A DNA stretch of 64,000 nt, taken from contig NZ_CP045369.1 in NCBI RefSeq assembly GCF_009363535.1, forward strand, positions 2,863,001-2,927,000, in the 5' to 3' direction. The notes under the pieces were generated by a model that made no database searches, had not been told where the DNA came from, and saw only the letters and a list, made by a program, of their open reading frames with translations. Below, one piece after another: positions 14,662 through 24,186 of the stretch. The number at the start of each line of letters is the position of its first letter. Position 1 is the stretch's first letter. Made by a program: the position numbers and the translations under genes. This DNA comes from Microbulbifer sp. THAF38. Its GTDB lineage: Bacteria; Pseudomonadota; Gammaproteobacteria; Pseudomonadales; Cellvibrionaceae.

Positions 14662-16137
14662 ATGCCAAATAAAATCATTTTTTCGTGTTTATTCTCGTTA
14701 ATATTATTTTTCTCTGCAAACACACATGCGAGCACATCCCCTAGCCTCCAAATAATCGCAGACGCCCCACAGGAACAGCATCGCATCGACCAACTCTACT
14801 ACCTCCAACCTCACAACAGCTACGAGCGCCTGGAAGCCGGTGAAACGCTCACAGACTGGTTGGATAAAGGCTTTCGTTCACTGGAGCTGGATGTTGTCGA
14901 CCACGGTCCATGGCAGGGCAGCTCATATGGTCCCTATGTCGCCCATGGCCAGAGCGATATTGGCAATCATATGTGTAGCAGCAATGGTAGTGATGACCGG
15001 CTAATTCACTGCCTGAACGACATCAAGGCCTGGCTTGCGAATAATGAACTCAATGCACCGCTAATGCTTTATATCGACATGAAGCCCGATAGCAACTGGT
15101 TTGCTGCCTGGTATGCCGATGAGATCTACTTGTTAGATCAATATATCAAACAACAGCTGGGTGAATTGCAATTCAGCTATCAGGACCTACTTGCGCACTT
15201 AGAGGCCAGCTCACCCTCCTCAGACTATCGCAGCACCCTGAAGAATATTGGCTGGCCTACCCTGGGCGAGCTTCTACCAAGGGGTAAAAAAGTCTTGGTT
15301 ATGTTTACCGGTGGTCAAAGCGGAAACGTCAATAACCGCATGGAATCAGCACTAGACAACTACAATCTGCATGCATTCCTTTGTCCCGATATTGATACAG
15401 CAGATCCCGAAGAATTTTCTGGAAATATTGATTCGATAGATTCCAATAGCTCTAAGCGGATATTTTGCGGCAATGTGAAAGCTGGTGACCACTATCAAGT
15501 CACAGCCAATGAGGCCGCCAACACCAAACAGCTAATGCATCTATGGAATAGCTCGGGAGATTTCAGCAATACCGACTTCGGCTATGCCTATCTCGCCGTT
15601 GCCCACGGAGCTACCGCAATTGGCATGGACCCCAGCACTGCTGCTAATACGCCTAGCTATACAAGCCAAGCAATCCCTTTTGTTGGGGTACGAAGAAGTC
15701 TGCCAGGATATATGCGCCTTCGCTCAGCCTCAAATAGTAATCTTTGTATGACGGTATCCCAGGGATACAGCAATGGCTCAAACCTGACGCTATCCAACTG
15801 CAATACCAGCAACGAGCAGCAATTTGTCTATACCGCCGAAGGTCAGCTTCGCCCTAAGGGTAATAATAAATACTGCGTAGACTACAATACTGGCTCCGCA
15901 GACAATGGCGATAAGATGCACTTATGGGATTGTGATGGAGGCAATTCAGAAAAGTGGCAAATTCAACAGGATGGCACTATCCAAAACCGCGATAAGGATT
16001 GGAGCTACTGTATTGACACACCAGGCAGTTCCGCAGAAGAAGGCGAGCGCCTACAAATTTATAAATGCAGTAACAACGATATAAACCAGCAGTTTTTACT
16101 GGAAGTTGTTGCCGACTGGAAGCAAAACAGTTTTTAA
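14662..16137 (+). CDS. Secreted PI-PLC-like phosphodiesterase with ricin-B lectin domain
   Basis: About 491 residues from the ATG at 14662, which places the signal peptide (MPNKIIFSCLFSLILFFSAN) at the start; an in-frame ATG at 14650 adds 4. The catalytic domain (about 35-345) matches Ca2+-dependent phosphoinositide PLC-like proteins: LQPHNSYE with the first catalytic His, RSLELDVVDH, YVAHGQSD, MLYIDMKPDS, and GYAYLAVAHGATAIGMDP. The C-terminal ricin-B trefoil (about 350-480) has repeated QW-like motifs (NEQQF, SEKWQIQ, NQQFLLE). It probably acts outside the cell on lipid- or glycan-bearing substrates. Substrate not determined. Confidence 0.85.
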   Translation: MPNKIIFSCLFSLILFFSANTHASTSPSLQIIADAPQEQHRIDQLYYLQPHNSYERLEAGETLTDWLDKGFRSLELDVVDHGPWQGSSYGPYVAHGQSDIGNHMCSSNGSDDRLIHCLNDIKAWLANNELNAPLMLYIDMKPDSNWFAAWYADEIYLLDQYIKQQLGELQFSYQDLLAHLEASSPSSDYRSTLKNIGWPTLGELLPRGKKVLVMFTGGQSGNVNNRMESALDNYNLHAFLCPDIDTADPEEFSGNIDSIDSNSSKRIFCGNVKAGDHYQVTANEAANTKQLMHLWNSSGDFSNTDFGYAYLAVAHGATAIGMDPSTAANTPSYTSQAIPFVGVRRSLPGYMRLRSASNSNLCMTVSQGYSNGSNLTLSNCNTSNEQQFVYTAEGQLRPKGNNKYCVDYNTGSADNGDKMHLWDCDGGNSEKWQIQQDGTIQNRDKDWSYCIDTPGSSAEEGERLQIYKCSNNDINQQFLLEVVADWKQNSF

Positions 16138-16256
16138 TTGCATAAAGGAAATGAATTGAAAGTGTAGGATTCAAATCTGAAGAAAATATAAATAAGTATT
16201 AAAAGCTGGCACTACCCTTCTCGCCACAACCTCGAAAGACTCACACACTTTTTTCT

Positions 16257-16288
16257 GAAAAAAGGGCATCTAACAGATGCCCTTTTAA
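16257..16288. terminator. Bidirectional terminator between the PLC gene and the PKD lipoprotein gene
   Basis: AAAGGGCATC (16261-16270) pairs with GATGCCCTTTT (16276-16286) around TAACA, flanked by A-rich and T-rich sides. It sits between converging genes, so it can serve both. Confidence 0.8.
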
Positions 16289-16355
16289 TACAACTTTCAA
16301 GCTACTCTGAAGTCGTAGAGGAAGTATGCTCAATTAATTGAACATACCTTTACTT

Positions 16356-18782
16356 TTAATTTAACTCTCCCGCCTCACAATATCTCCAGCCTTCGCTGAA
16401 CATACCATCATCTACTGCCACCCAGGTTTCATAAGTAAAGGTCAACTCTGGGATCTCTTTTATATTGAAGGAGAAATGGAAACCTTCAGCCTTATCATCA
16501 TTTCGGATACAGGGCACGGCTGGCACCCAGGTCTTAAAGTCTAGAGACTCACCAGCATTGATAACCTGCCCTTCAACAATACCTTCGAACCTTGGTGTAA
16601 GGCTGGTCAAACCACCATTGATATGCTTCACCTGCACATTCTCAATGGTGTAATCGGCATCAACTGCAGTCAGAGACCACTGCAGATATTCCTCTTCAGT
16701 AGGCGATGTATCCCACCGCAGATCTGATGGCGTACCGTAGCTTGGAATATTTTCGTACGGCATGGGCAGCCACAAACTCTCATTCCAAGAGTTGATGTTG
16801 CGTAAGCGCACACCCTTAGCAGCACTTAGCGGCTCAACTTTAACAACAAAATCGTATTCAGGTGCATCATCAATCAAATCGGTGGCGTAGTAGCGGAATA
16901 CGTAGGTGCCCGCTTTCGAAAATACGGTACCAGTTGTATTTTCACAATCTTCACTATCGGGATAGCTGGTGAATTCACCACCTTCCGGAGCGCTGATCAA
17001 CTCTTCATAAGTGAATACTTCGTCACCATCGGCATCAACCACCACAGGGCGATGCAATAGAGACATACAAGGCAGGATTTGGTAATGATCTTCGCCAGTG
17101 GACAATCTACCCCAGTTACGCGCCCAAACTACAGAGCGAATTTCTGGTGAGGTGTTGGAAATTTTTGCAAGACCATCATCTTCAGAGTAGGTCTTAGCAT
17201 ATAGGCCACGGTCATCACTTACGATCAAGCGAGCAGTGTAAGAGCCCGGTACATCGGTAACAACCTGAGCGCGGCGAAGCTCCCCACTCTCCGGCTCGGT
17301 GACCGGCTCAATTACCGCATTACTCCCATCAGGCTTATCAACCAGCTCCCAGTGGAAGGTCATTTCATCATTATTAGGGTCGCTGCTAGAGGCATCAAAT
17401 ACCAAAGCATCACCAACGAGCACAGACTTGGACTGAGCTTCGACACTACGGGTAGAAGGATAACCATTTACCTTGCCAATCTTGGCTTCCAGGGTTGCTT
17501 CCAGGTCTATCTGGTTGGTTCCGTCAGAAACGGTCATGCTTACGCGATAGGTACCAACCACATCCAACTCTTGGATTTTCTTACCCAGCGGTTTCCAAGA
17601 GCCAATATCAACCAGCTCGGCAATACTGCCTTCAGGTTTTTCAATCAGCTCCGCATCAATAATTTGTAGAGCATCACCCTCGGGGTCATAGCCAATAAAA
17701 TTAAATTCAGCGCGAAGACCCAGTTCTTGCTCACCAATACTATAGGATGGGTAGTAACCGGTTGCTTCTATCTCACCAATTGGAGCTTCATTGACTTCCG
17801 CTTCGGAATCGGCTTCAACTACGATGGTAACTTCACGCTCCTCACTCTTTCTGGCACCATCAAAAACAAACAAAATCAAGTTGTAAGTATCTGCTGCAAT
17901 AGGAGTAAATTTAACGGTAGAGGTTGTCTCTCCTTCCAACTCGGGAACCGGAACACCGTCAGTTTCAACTGGGGTATAAGCCCACTTCCACCGGTATTGA
18001 AGAGAGTTACCTTCCGGGTCATAACTTTCGCTTGCGTCCAGAACAACTTCCTCACCGAGAGTAATAGTCTGGTCTTCTGTTACTGCAACAGGAGGTGCAT
18101 CACCGGCGGAAACGGTTACCAGCACTTCCGAAGGCTCACTATCAACTCCGTTGTAAGTAACAACTAATTCAAGCTTGTAATCACCTTCCACATCAAGATG
18201 TAAAGTTGCCTGACTCATGACGGCATTGGTTAGGTAAGCCGCACTTTCCATTGGCTTATCGACAATATTCCACTGAAATTCCAGACTGCCACTCTCTCCT
18301 GTCGGAACTGTACTCAGGCTGCCATCCAAGCCGAGGCTGTCGGTACCAAGGATTACGCTATGCACGGGTTCAGTAATTGCAACCGGGTAGGGGCTGGTTG
18401 CGGTAAAAGTCACTCGGGACGCCTCACTGCTAGCAGTGCCATCATCCACAATCAGACTTACCACGTAGTCACCAGGTAACTCGGCAGTAAATTCGGTATA
18501 AGCATCTTCAGTGCCATTAAGCTCTGCCAAGCTGAGCTTCGGCCACTCGATCAGTTCCCAACGATAGGTGAGGCTGGCATCCCTCGGACTACTACTATCG
18601 GTGCCATTGAGCTGGACTGTAACGGGACCATCTTTCAGTGAAAAAGTGCTATCGGCTGGGAATAACAAACCGATACTGGCAGTGGGCTTTTCCACCTCAC
18701 TGCTTTCAGATCCCCCACTGCTACATGCGGCGAATAAGAGAGACATACACAGCGTGGCCCACAAGGCCATTGCTCTTTTCAT
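16356..18782 (-). CDS. Large PKD/REJ-repeat outer-membrane or surface lipoprotein
   Basis: 808 residues. The lipoprotein signal peptide ends in LLFAAC (Cys 20), followed by SSGGSESS and no Asp at +2. Four or more PKD-like beta-sandwich repeats follow, each with YRW or FHWELVDKP and a later D-G-T (for example LTYRWELIEWP, LEFQWNIVDKP, LQYRWKWAY, MTFHWELVDKP). A unique C-terminal domain (about 600-808) has paired cysteines. It lies 24 bases after the TonB receptor gene on the same strand, so it is probably its surface partner, for example in haemoprotein capture (inference). The PKD fold is a binding scaffold, not an enzyme. Confidence 0.8.
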   Translation of the reverse strand: MKRAMALWATLCMSLLFAACSSGGSESSEVEKPTASIGLLFPADSTFSLKDGPVTVQLNGTDSSSPRDASLTYRWELIEWPKLSLAELNGTEDAYTEFTAELPGDYVVSLIVDDGTASSEASRVTFTATSPYPVAITEPVHSVILGTDSLGLDGSLSTVPTGESGSLEFQWNIVDKPMESAAYLTNAVMSQATLHLDVEGDYKLELVVTYNGVDSEPSEVLVTVSAGDAPPVAVTEDQTITLGEEVVLDASESYDPEGNSLQYRWKWAYTPVETDGVPVPELEGETTSTVKFTPIAADTYNLILFVFDGARKSEEREVTIVVEADSEAEVNEAPIGEIEATGYYPSYSIGEQELGLRAEFNFIGYDPEGDALQIIDAELIEKPEGSIAELVDIGSWKPLGKKIQELDVVGTYRVSMTVSDGTNQIDLEATLEAKIGKVNGYPSTRSVEAQSKSVLVGDALVFDASSSDPNNDEMTFHWELVDKPDGSNAVIEPVTEPESGELRRAQVVTDVPGSYTARLIVSDDRGLYAKTYSEDDGLAKISNTSPEIRSVVWARNWGRLSTGEDHYQILPCMSLLHRPVVVDADGDEVFTYEELISAPEGGEFTSYPDSEDCENTTGTVFSKAGTYVFRYYATDLIDDAPEYDFVVKVEPLSAAKGVRLRNINSWNESLWLPMPYENIPSYGTPSDLRWDTSPTEEEYLQWSLTAVDADYTIENVQVKHINGGLTSLTPRFEGIVEGQVINAGESLDFKTWVPAVPCIRNDDKAEGFHFSFNIKEIPELTFTYETWVAVDDGMFSEGWRYCEAGELN

Positions 18783-18806
18783 CTGTGGAACTCCAAATGC
18801 TTAATC

Positions 18807-21524
18807 TTAATATTGATAAGTGAGACTGAGTCTTACCGTACGTCCCGGTGCAGGCACCAAACCGAGACTCAAGGCATCGACATAATATTTATCAGCTACG
18901 TTGTCGACGGTGAAATCCACCGAAAAACTATCGTTAAATTGAAAACTGGTATAAACATCTAACAGTTCGTAGCTCTGCCACAGCACCGGCTCAGTAAACC
19001 CAGGTTGATCGCCGTAATAAGGGACAGGGTTTCGCTCTCCCATAAAAGTACCGCGCAGTCCAAATTCCAGTTTTTCCTGAAATAAACGGAAGCCAATATG
19101 CGCGCTGGCATGCCAGTTAGGTGGGACCATATTGTTGATATAACTATTTTCTATACCCCAATCCGTGCAGTAGGTACGCACGTAGCTGGCAACATCACAG
19201 ACTTCAATGTGGCTATATTTAGTACCACTCAGTTCAACTAACCACCAGTGGGCATCATATCCAAGGTTCAACTCAAAACCTTGAAGGTCGAGGCTATCGA
19301 TATTACGTATACGGAATAAATCGGAGATACCGCTACCTTGCTTGTCTTCATAGGCGTTGACCCCGGTGCGAGTCAAATACTCGTCAACATGGTTTTCGAA
19401 ATAGGCAACTTTCGCTCGAAGTTGATGATGAGCCTCAAATAGTTGGCCGTTAAGATAATTAATCCCAACCTCATTATTTTTTGCATGCTCAGGCTCTAGG
19501 GAAATATCCAGTGCGGGGCTCGATGAGAATCCAGTGGTACCTTCAAACAGGCTCGGCATACGCAAAGCCTGCGCATGGCGGGCATAGAATTGCAAACCCT
19601 TGATCGGCTCCCAAGTCAAAACCACAATTGGTGCAGTACCAGAGTGACTATTGCTGTAGTAAACATCCTCACAGCCACCTTCACCATCATCTACACAAGA
19701 ATCAGAATCGATGCTCAATGGAAGGGGATTATTGTCTTTCGAAGAGAAGTGGGTATAACGAACCCCAGACTCAAGAGTCCACTCCGGCCACGGTTGCCAT
19801 TCAATACCGGTGAACAAGCTGTACTCATCGCGCCCACCACTGCGGGAACCCGCATAAATACCTTCAACTGTCTGGGTATCGCTATCCAAGTCTTCCCACT
19901 GTGCAGAAACACCATAATCCCAGCGCAATTCACCCATGGGGTAGAAGCGCATACTGTTGGTGATATCAAGGCCAAAGCGCTGATAATCGTCATTTCGCGC
20001 AATATTATCCTCCAGCTCGATAGAGAATATATTCGGTGTGTTCAGATCAGTGACCGCATCGGTGTGCCAAAAATTGACACGCAAGTCGGCCCAATCATAT
20101 TCCACCGGCTGCCAACGATAGCGTGCAGTGTAGGTTTGGTTGTGCACTTCACTATCGAGCCACTCGCGCGCCTGACCAAAAGTTGAAAGAACTTGCGAGG
20201 GCATCATCTCACCAAAGATGCTGTTATAGCGGATATAGCCCAGCTCAAGGCTTTGGTCTTTTGGCAAGTGGAGACTGCTTTTTAACAACCAGGAGTCGCT
20301 AGAAAAACTAGTATTCGGAATCCGCTCCCCAGCGCGGTAAGGGATACTCTTTCCCAGTTCACTCTCCAGCTCAACCTTAGTCTCGGTATACCAAGCCATT
20401 TCTTGAGGCTCACCAATAACCACTTCCGGCGCGGGGCCATCAGTACCCGCATAGTAATTTCCCTGTTCGCGCTGAGCGTGAGCCAATACCAGATCACCCC
20501 ACTCAAAACGCTGGGCGCCCGCAAAGCTCGCCGCGTAACCCTCAAAATCCAACAGGCTGGGCCTGTCCATTCCATGGTCCGGCGCAAAGCTGTCCGGCAT
20601 TGTATAGTCAGCTGTGCAATCACTTGCAAAACGACAATCGGAGCGATAAACAGGGCGCGGCAAGTGGTAACCAGCGTAGGTGCCCGGCTCTGGAGCCTCG
20701 CTATTGTTTCCAATACCACTGACACGAACACGGAAACCCGACAATTCGCCGGGTTTTACGACATCTTCCGCTCGTAGGGTATTTACACTGACAACGCCAC
20801 CGGTAGCGCCAGTGCCCTCGACACCCATTACTGGGCCTTTATCAATACGCAAGGACCCAATCAGGTCTGGGTCAATATAACTGCGACTGGAAACCCCGGC
20901 ATAACCGCGATAAATCGTTGTTTCCTGGCGACTGCCATCGATTAAGACAGGAACCCTGCCCTGCCCTTGCATACCGCGAATATTGACATCCAGACCACCG
21001 GAATTGCGGTTTTCACTGATAAGTACACCGGGGGTGCCCTGAAAAATATCGCCAACACTGGTACCGCGAAAGCGCTCAATATTTTCCTGGGTGAGAATAT
21101 TTACTGAACCGGACTCGCGAAATGCCTGGTCTTTTTCACCGCCATCACGAGTCTCAACCTGAATGCTGTCCAGCACCATCAGATCCTGCTCGCCAGCGGA
21201 CTGGATCAGCCAGGCACCACTACCAACGGGAACCGCTTGCAGGTTGGTACCGCGCAACAAGCTCAACAGAGCTTCTTCTGCACGATAGCTACCAAATAGT
21301 GCTGGAACAGAAATAGTTTCCACCAGGTTCTCGTCGAAAGAGAGCGTTACCCCGGCCTGACGCGAGTAGAGGTTGAGCACATCTCCCAGATTGCCCGCAG
21401 GCAAACTGAATTCGATCAACGCTGTATTGCCCTGCTGGGCTTGCGCAAAACTCGATACGGGAACTACGGCCAACAACAGTGCCAACAAGGTGGGCAAAAT
21501 ATGTTTTGGGGCGCGGGACTGCAT
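18807..21524 (-). CDS. TonB-dependent outer-membrane receptor with STN signalling domain (heme/hemoglobin-receptor type)
   Basis: 905 residues. Signal peptide to about 28. STN domain (about 35-110) with FSLPAGNLGDVLNLYSRQ and LLRGTNLQAVPVG, which contacts FecR. Plug domain from about 130 (GSVNILTQENIERFRGTSVGDIFQGTPGV, VNIRGMQGQGRVPVLIDG). The beta barrel ends in aromatic Tyr (RLSLTYQY). The form fits the hemoglobin/transferrin/lactoferrin receptor family. With FecR, FecI, heme oxygenase and ExbB/ExbD/TonB beside it, heme is the likely ligand (inference). A Fur-box-like site lies 67 bases upstream. Confidence 0.88.
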   Translation of the reverse strand: MQSRAPKHILPTLLALLLAVVPVSSFAQAQQGNTALIEFSLPAGNLGDVLNLYSRQAGVTLSFDENLVETISVPALFGSYRAEEALLSLLRGTNLQAVPVGSGAWLIQSAGEQDLMVLDSIQVETRDGGEKDQAFRESGSVNILTQENIERFRGTSVGDIFQGTPGVLISENRNSGGLDVNIRGMQGQGRVPVLIDGSRQETTIYRGYAGVSSRSYIDPDLIGSLRIDKGPVMGVEGTGATGGVVSVNTLRAEDVVKPGELSGFRVRVSGIGNNSEAPEPGTYAGYHLPRPVYRSDCRFASDCTADYTMPDSFAPDHGMDRPSLLDFEGYAASFAGAQRFEWGDLVLAHAQREQGNYYAGTDGPAPEVVIGEPQEMAWYTETKVELESELGKSIPYRAGERIPNTSFSSDSWLLKSSLHLPKDQSLELGYIRYNSIFGEMMPSQVLSTFGQAREWLDSEVHNQTYTARYRWQPVEYDWADLRVNFWHTDAVTDLNTPNIFSIELEDNIARNDDYQRFGLDITNSMRFYPMGELRWDYGVSAQWEDLDSDTQTVEGIYAGSRSGGRDEYSLFTGIEWQPWPEWTLESGVRYTHFSSKDNNPLPLSIDSDSCVDDGEGGCEDVYYSNSHSGTAPIVVLTWEPIKGLQFYARHAQALRMPSLFEGTTGFSSSPALDISLEPEHAKNNEVGINYLNGQLFEAHHQLRAKVAYFENHVDEYLTRTGVNAYEDKQGSGISDLFRIRNIDSLDLQGFELNLGYDAHWWLVELSGTKYSHIEVCDVASYVRTYCTDWGIENSYINNMVPPNWHASAHIGFRLFQEKLEFGLRGTFMGERNPVPYYGDQPGFTEPVLWQSYELLDVYTSFQFNDSFSVDFTVDNVADKYYVDALSLGLVPAPGRTVRLSLTYQY

Positions 21525-21590
21525 TTAAGCGGCTTCCTATTCTCAGGTGTATAACTAGGAAGCCGAACGAAAATCAAAAACCCGTAATCT

Positions 21591-21607
21591 AAATGAGAAT
21601 TATTTTG
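21591..21607 (-). promoter_or_regulatory. Fur-box-like site upstream of the TonB receptor
   Basis: AAATGAGAATTATTTTG resembles half or more of the Fur consensus GATAATGATAATCATTATC. It lies in the 240-base gap upstream of the receptor gene. Iron-dependent repression is inferred. Confidence 0.55.
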
Positions 21608-21765
21608 TTTTTTTGCTTTAGCCCAAACCCAATCACCCACAATGGCGCCAAAAGAAAAATTTCAAGGGCATTTTTACCGGCAAACAGAGGGACTAACGCT
21701 ACTCACTTCCAAAAAATCCATCGACTGGGAGCAAGTTGAAGGGATCGAAAAGAGTCGATCCCCTA

Positions 21766-22752
21766 TCATCTCGGCAGTTGGATGGTTGCCCACCAACGGG
21801 TGACATAACGCAGCTCAGCACCTGCTGAGCGCGCCAGGGTTTTAAGGATCATATCGGTATCGTGCAATTGAAACACACCTGACACCAAGTAATTATCCAG
21901 CTTGGGATCGCAACGCAAAAAGCCGGTGCGATAGCGGGACAACTCCTCAAGTAACCCCGCCAATGGCATACGGCGGGCGGATAGCACTCCATCTATCCAT
22001 CCACTGTAATCAAACACTTTGCTATCCAGGGCGAGGGGCTCTCCTCCAGAAAGGCGATAGGCTTCACCCACTTTTGCGGCGAAAGGCTTACTGCCAGTTT
22101 TGGGAAGCACTTGCACCCCACCATCTACAACCTGCAGGATTGTATGGTTGCCGCCATTGCGCAGAAAAAAGCGTGCGCCACTGGAAACTATTCGACCTTG
22201 CGGTACGGATACCTGCATTGGCCGAGGATCAGCAGCGCTGGTCATCTGCATCTCTCCCCGGGTCAACATCAGGGAACGGCTTTCAACCCCCGATTCCCAC
22301 TCAACTGCGCTGTCAGTGTTTAGCCAAACTTGGCTGCTGTCGTCCAGGGTGTAATGGGATGGCTCACCGCCAGAGGAGAAGTCTGCAGAAAGGCGCTCCA
22401 TCAGCCCCTTGTCATACCCCACTAAGCCAACAGCAAAAAGGCCCAGGGCACCACCACCCATGGTTTTGAGGGCAGACCTGCGGTTCAGGCGGCGAATTTC
22501 TGCATCAGTTTGCCTCAAGGCCGAGTGGGCCAAATGTGGCGCCTGACGGGCCGCTTTATCCAGGGGGGACTCCATCTGTTCGAAGCGCTGCCAAGCCAAT
22601 CCGTGCAAAGGGCTCTCGGAGAGCCATTGTTGGCATGCATCCCGATCGGAGTCCACCGCCTCACCAGATCCCAGGCGCACACGCCAGCTAACTGCCTGGA
22701 GCAAAACTTCTTCAGGAATCTTTTGCTTGGTTTTATCCGTGGAATTATTCAT
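21766..22752 (-). CDS. FecR-family anti-sigma/signal transducer
   Basis: 328 residues. The N-terminal cytoplasmic helix region (VSWRVRLGSGEAVDSDRDACQQWLSESPLHGLAWQRFEQM) matches the DUF4880 part of FecR. A membrane helix at about 98-115 (GGGALGLFAVGLVGYD) follows RRSALKT. The periplasmic FecR domain (DSSQVWLNTDSAVEW, LTRGEMQM) and a C-terminal domain that contacts the receptor STN come next. It relays ligand binding at the receptor to FecI. It lies 29 bases downstream of the sigma gene, on the same strand. Confidence 0.9.
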   Translation of the reverse strand: MNNSTDKTKQKIPEEVLLQAVSWRVRLGSGEAVDSDRDACQQWLSESPLHGLAWQRFEQMESPLDKAARQAPHLAHSALRQTDAEIRRLNRRSALKTMGGGALGLFAVGLVGYDKGLMERLSADFSSGGEPSHYTLDDSSQVWLNTDSAVEWESGVESRSLMLTRGEMQMTSAADPRPMQVSVPQGRIVSSGARFFLRNGGNHTILQVVDGGVQVLPKTGSKPFAAKVGEAYRLSGGEPLALDSKVFDYSGWIDGVLSARRMPLAGLLEELSRYRTGFLRCDPKLDNYLVSGVFQLHDTDMILKTLARSAGAELRYVTRWWATIQLPR

Positions 22753-22781
22753 CAGCCGGCAAGTTCCATGTGCTCAGGAAG

Positions 22782-23297
22782 TTATTCATTTTCGTAAACA
22801 GCGGCGTAGCACTTGAGCATAGCCTTGGCGATATATTTTTCCACCGATGAAAGGCTCAACCCCTGTTGCTCAGCAATCTCGCGATAAGTCAGGCCATCCA
22901 GCCTCGCCATTAAAAATACGGTTTTTTCTATGGGGCGCAACCCAGCGAGCAACTGGTCAATCTGTTCCAGCAACCCTAGCAACTCCCACTTGTCTTCGGG
23001 AGATGGGCACTCTGGCTCCGGCAAGTTTTCCAGCAGTGCCAGATAATTTTTTTCTAGTACCTGTCGACGGGCCTGGTCAATCAACAGATTGCCTGCGACT
23101 TTAGTCAGCCAGGCCCTTGGGCTTCGAATACCCGCCGGCAGGCTCGGCCTATCCAACAATCGAATAAAAGTGTCTTGAGCCAGGTCCTGAGCGTTATCAA
23201 AACCCGAGGTACGGCGCGCTATCCAACGGACAAGCCACTCGTGGTGCTCCTGGTAAAACTGATCAAATCCTGGTGTTGAAGTGGGTTCAGGGGCCAA
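22782..23297 (-). CDS. FecI-type ECF RNA polymerase sigma factor
   Basis: 171 residues. Region 2 (FYQEHHEWLVRWIARRTSG, AQDLAQDTFIRLL) and region 4 (LRPIEKTVFLMARLDGLTYREIAEQQGLSLSSVEKYIAKAM) are both typical. The YIAKAM ending is characteristic of iron-uptake sigma factors. It directs transcription of the receptor gene once FecR is activated. A Fur box lies upstream at 23339-23359, so the sigma gene is probably iron-repressed. Confidence 0.92.
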   Translation of the reverse strand: MAPEPTSTPGFDQFYQEHHEWLVRWIARRTSGFDNAQDLAQDTFIRLLDRPSLPAGIRSPRAWLTKVAGNLLIDQARRQVLEKNYLALLENLPEPECPSPEDKWELLGLLEQIDQLLAGLRPIEKTVFLMARLDGLTYREIAEQQGLSLSSVEKYIAKAMLKCYAAVYENE

Positions 23298-23338
23298 AAC
23301 TCAGACCTTGCGCTACATTTTTTGAGGGCGGGCACTGT

Positions 23339-23359
23339 AAATGATATCCATTCTCATTT
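23339..23359. promoter_or_regulatory. Fur box between fecI-like gene and heme oxygenase gene
   Basis: AAATGATATCCATTCTCATTT, with AAATGA/TCATTT as the outer inverted repeat, is a good match to the Fur consensus. It lies between divergent iron genes and may control both directions. Confidence 0.7.
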
Positions 23360-23522
23360 AAAGTAGAGCGGCCAGCGAATGTTATACCAATTTGGAATAA
23401 CCGGATGAATTTTCCAAAAAAATTGGGTAGCGGATGGGTTAATTTGAATTTGGTCCGTCACCCAATACAAAGCCACCGGATTAACCGGACGGTTATTGTT
23501 TTATTTGTTTTGGAAAAAACCT

Positions 23523-24155
23523 GTGACCAATCCCGCTGAATGCCAAACCGTTGAACCGACAGAGCCCACCTTTTCCGCTTGGCTGAAGGAAGGCACAAAT
23601 ACGACCCACGAGAGTCTAGATAAACGCATTATGTCCCTGTCACCATTTTCCAATCGCGAGCGGTATGCACTGTTTGTTCGCACGCAGTCGCGACTGCATC
23701 AAGCCGTGTCTGATTGGTTTCAGAGTGACGAATTAAATAATTTTTTGCCCGGCCTGAAAGAGAGAGACCGCTCCGCAGCAGTCCTCCAGGACTGTGCTGA
23801 TTTCGAAATGCCCGAGAGCGATTTGAAAGCTGATCAGCAAGCCGCAGCAGAAGTCACAATTAGTGATTTCCACTCTGCACTGGGCTGGCTCTACGTGGTT
23901 GAAGGCTCTAACTTAGGGGCGGCATTTCTACTCAAATACGCGCGCAAACATCTGGATTTATCGGAAACTTTTGGAGCGCGACACTTAGCGGGACACGAAG
24001 ATGGTCGCGGGTTACACTGGCGCCAATTCAAAACTGCGTTAGATGCTCTTGAACTCAACGAAGAGCAAAAAGAAGTAGCCCTCGAAGGGGCCAAACAGGC
24101 CTTTGCTTTTGCACGACAAAATGTCGAACAATTATTAGCGCCCGCTACACCCTAA
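23523..24155 (+). CDS. hemO: Biliverdin-producing heme oxygenase
   Basis: About 210 residues. It degrades heme to biliverdin, CO and iron in the cytosol using an electron donor. The proximal-heme His is in GTNTTHESLDKRI (about residue 30). The distal helix has the family motif VVEGSNLGAAFLLKYA. GTG 23523 (GGAAAA upstream) is preferred to a TTG at 23496 that adds 9 residues. It is followed by exbB in the same direction and sits by a Fur box. Bacteriophytochrome-linked BphO is the other possibility, but no phytochrome gene is here. Confidence 0.9.
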   Translation: MTNPAECQTVEPTEPTFSAWLKEGTNTTHESLDKRIMSLSPFSNRERYALFVRTQSRLHQAVSDWFQSDELNNFLPGLKERDRSAAVLQDCADFEMPESDLKADQQAAAEVTISDFHSALGWLYVVEGSNLGAAFLLKYARKHLDLSETFGARHLAGHEDGRGLHWRQFKTALDALELNEEQKEVALEGAKQAFAFARQNVEQLLAPATP

Positions 24156-24186
24156 TTTATTTTTCACCTGAAGTCAGGAGTCGGTA

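Noticed and set aside
23523..24155. Considered as phytochrome-linked BphO
   Set aside because: No phytochrome gene adjacent; Fur box and TonB complex indicate iron supply from heme.
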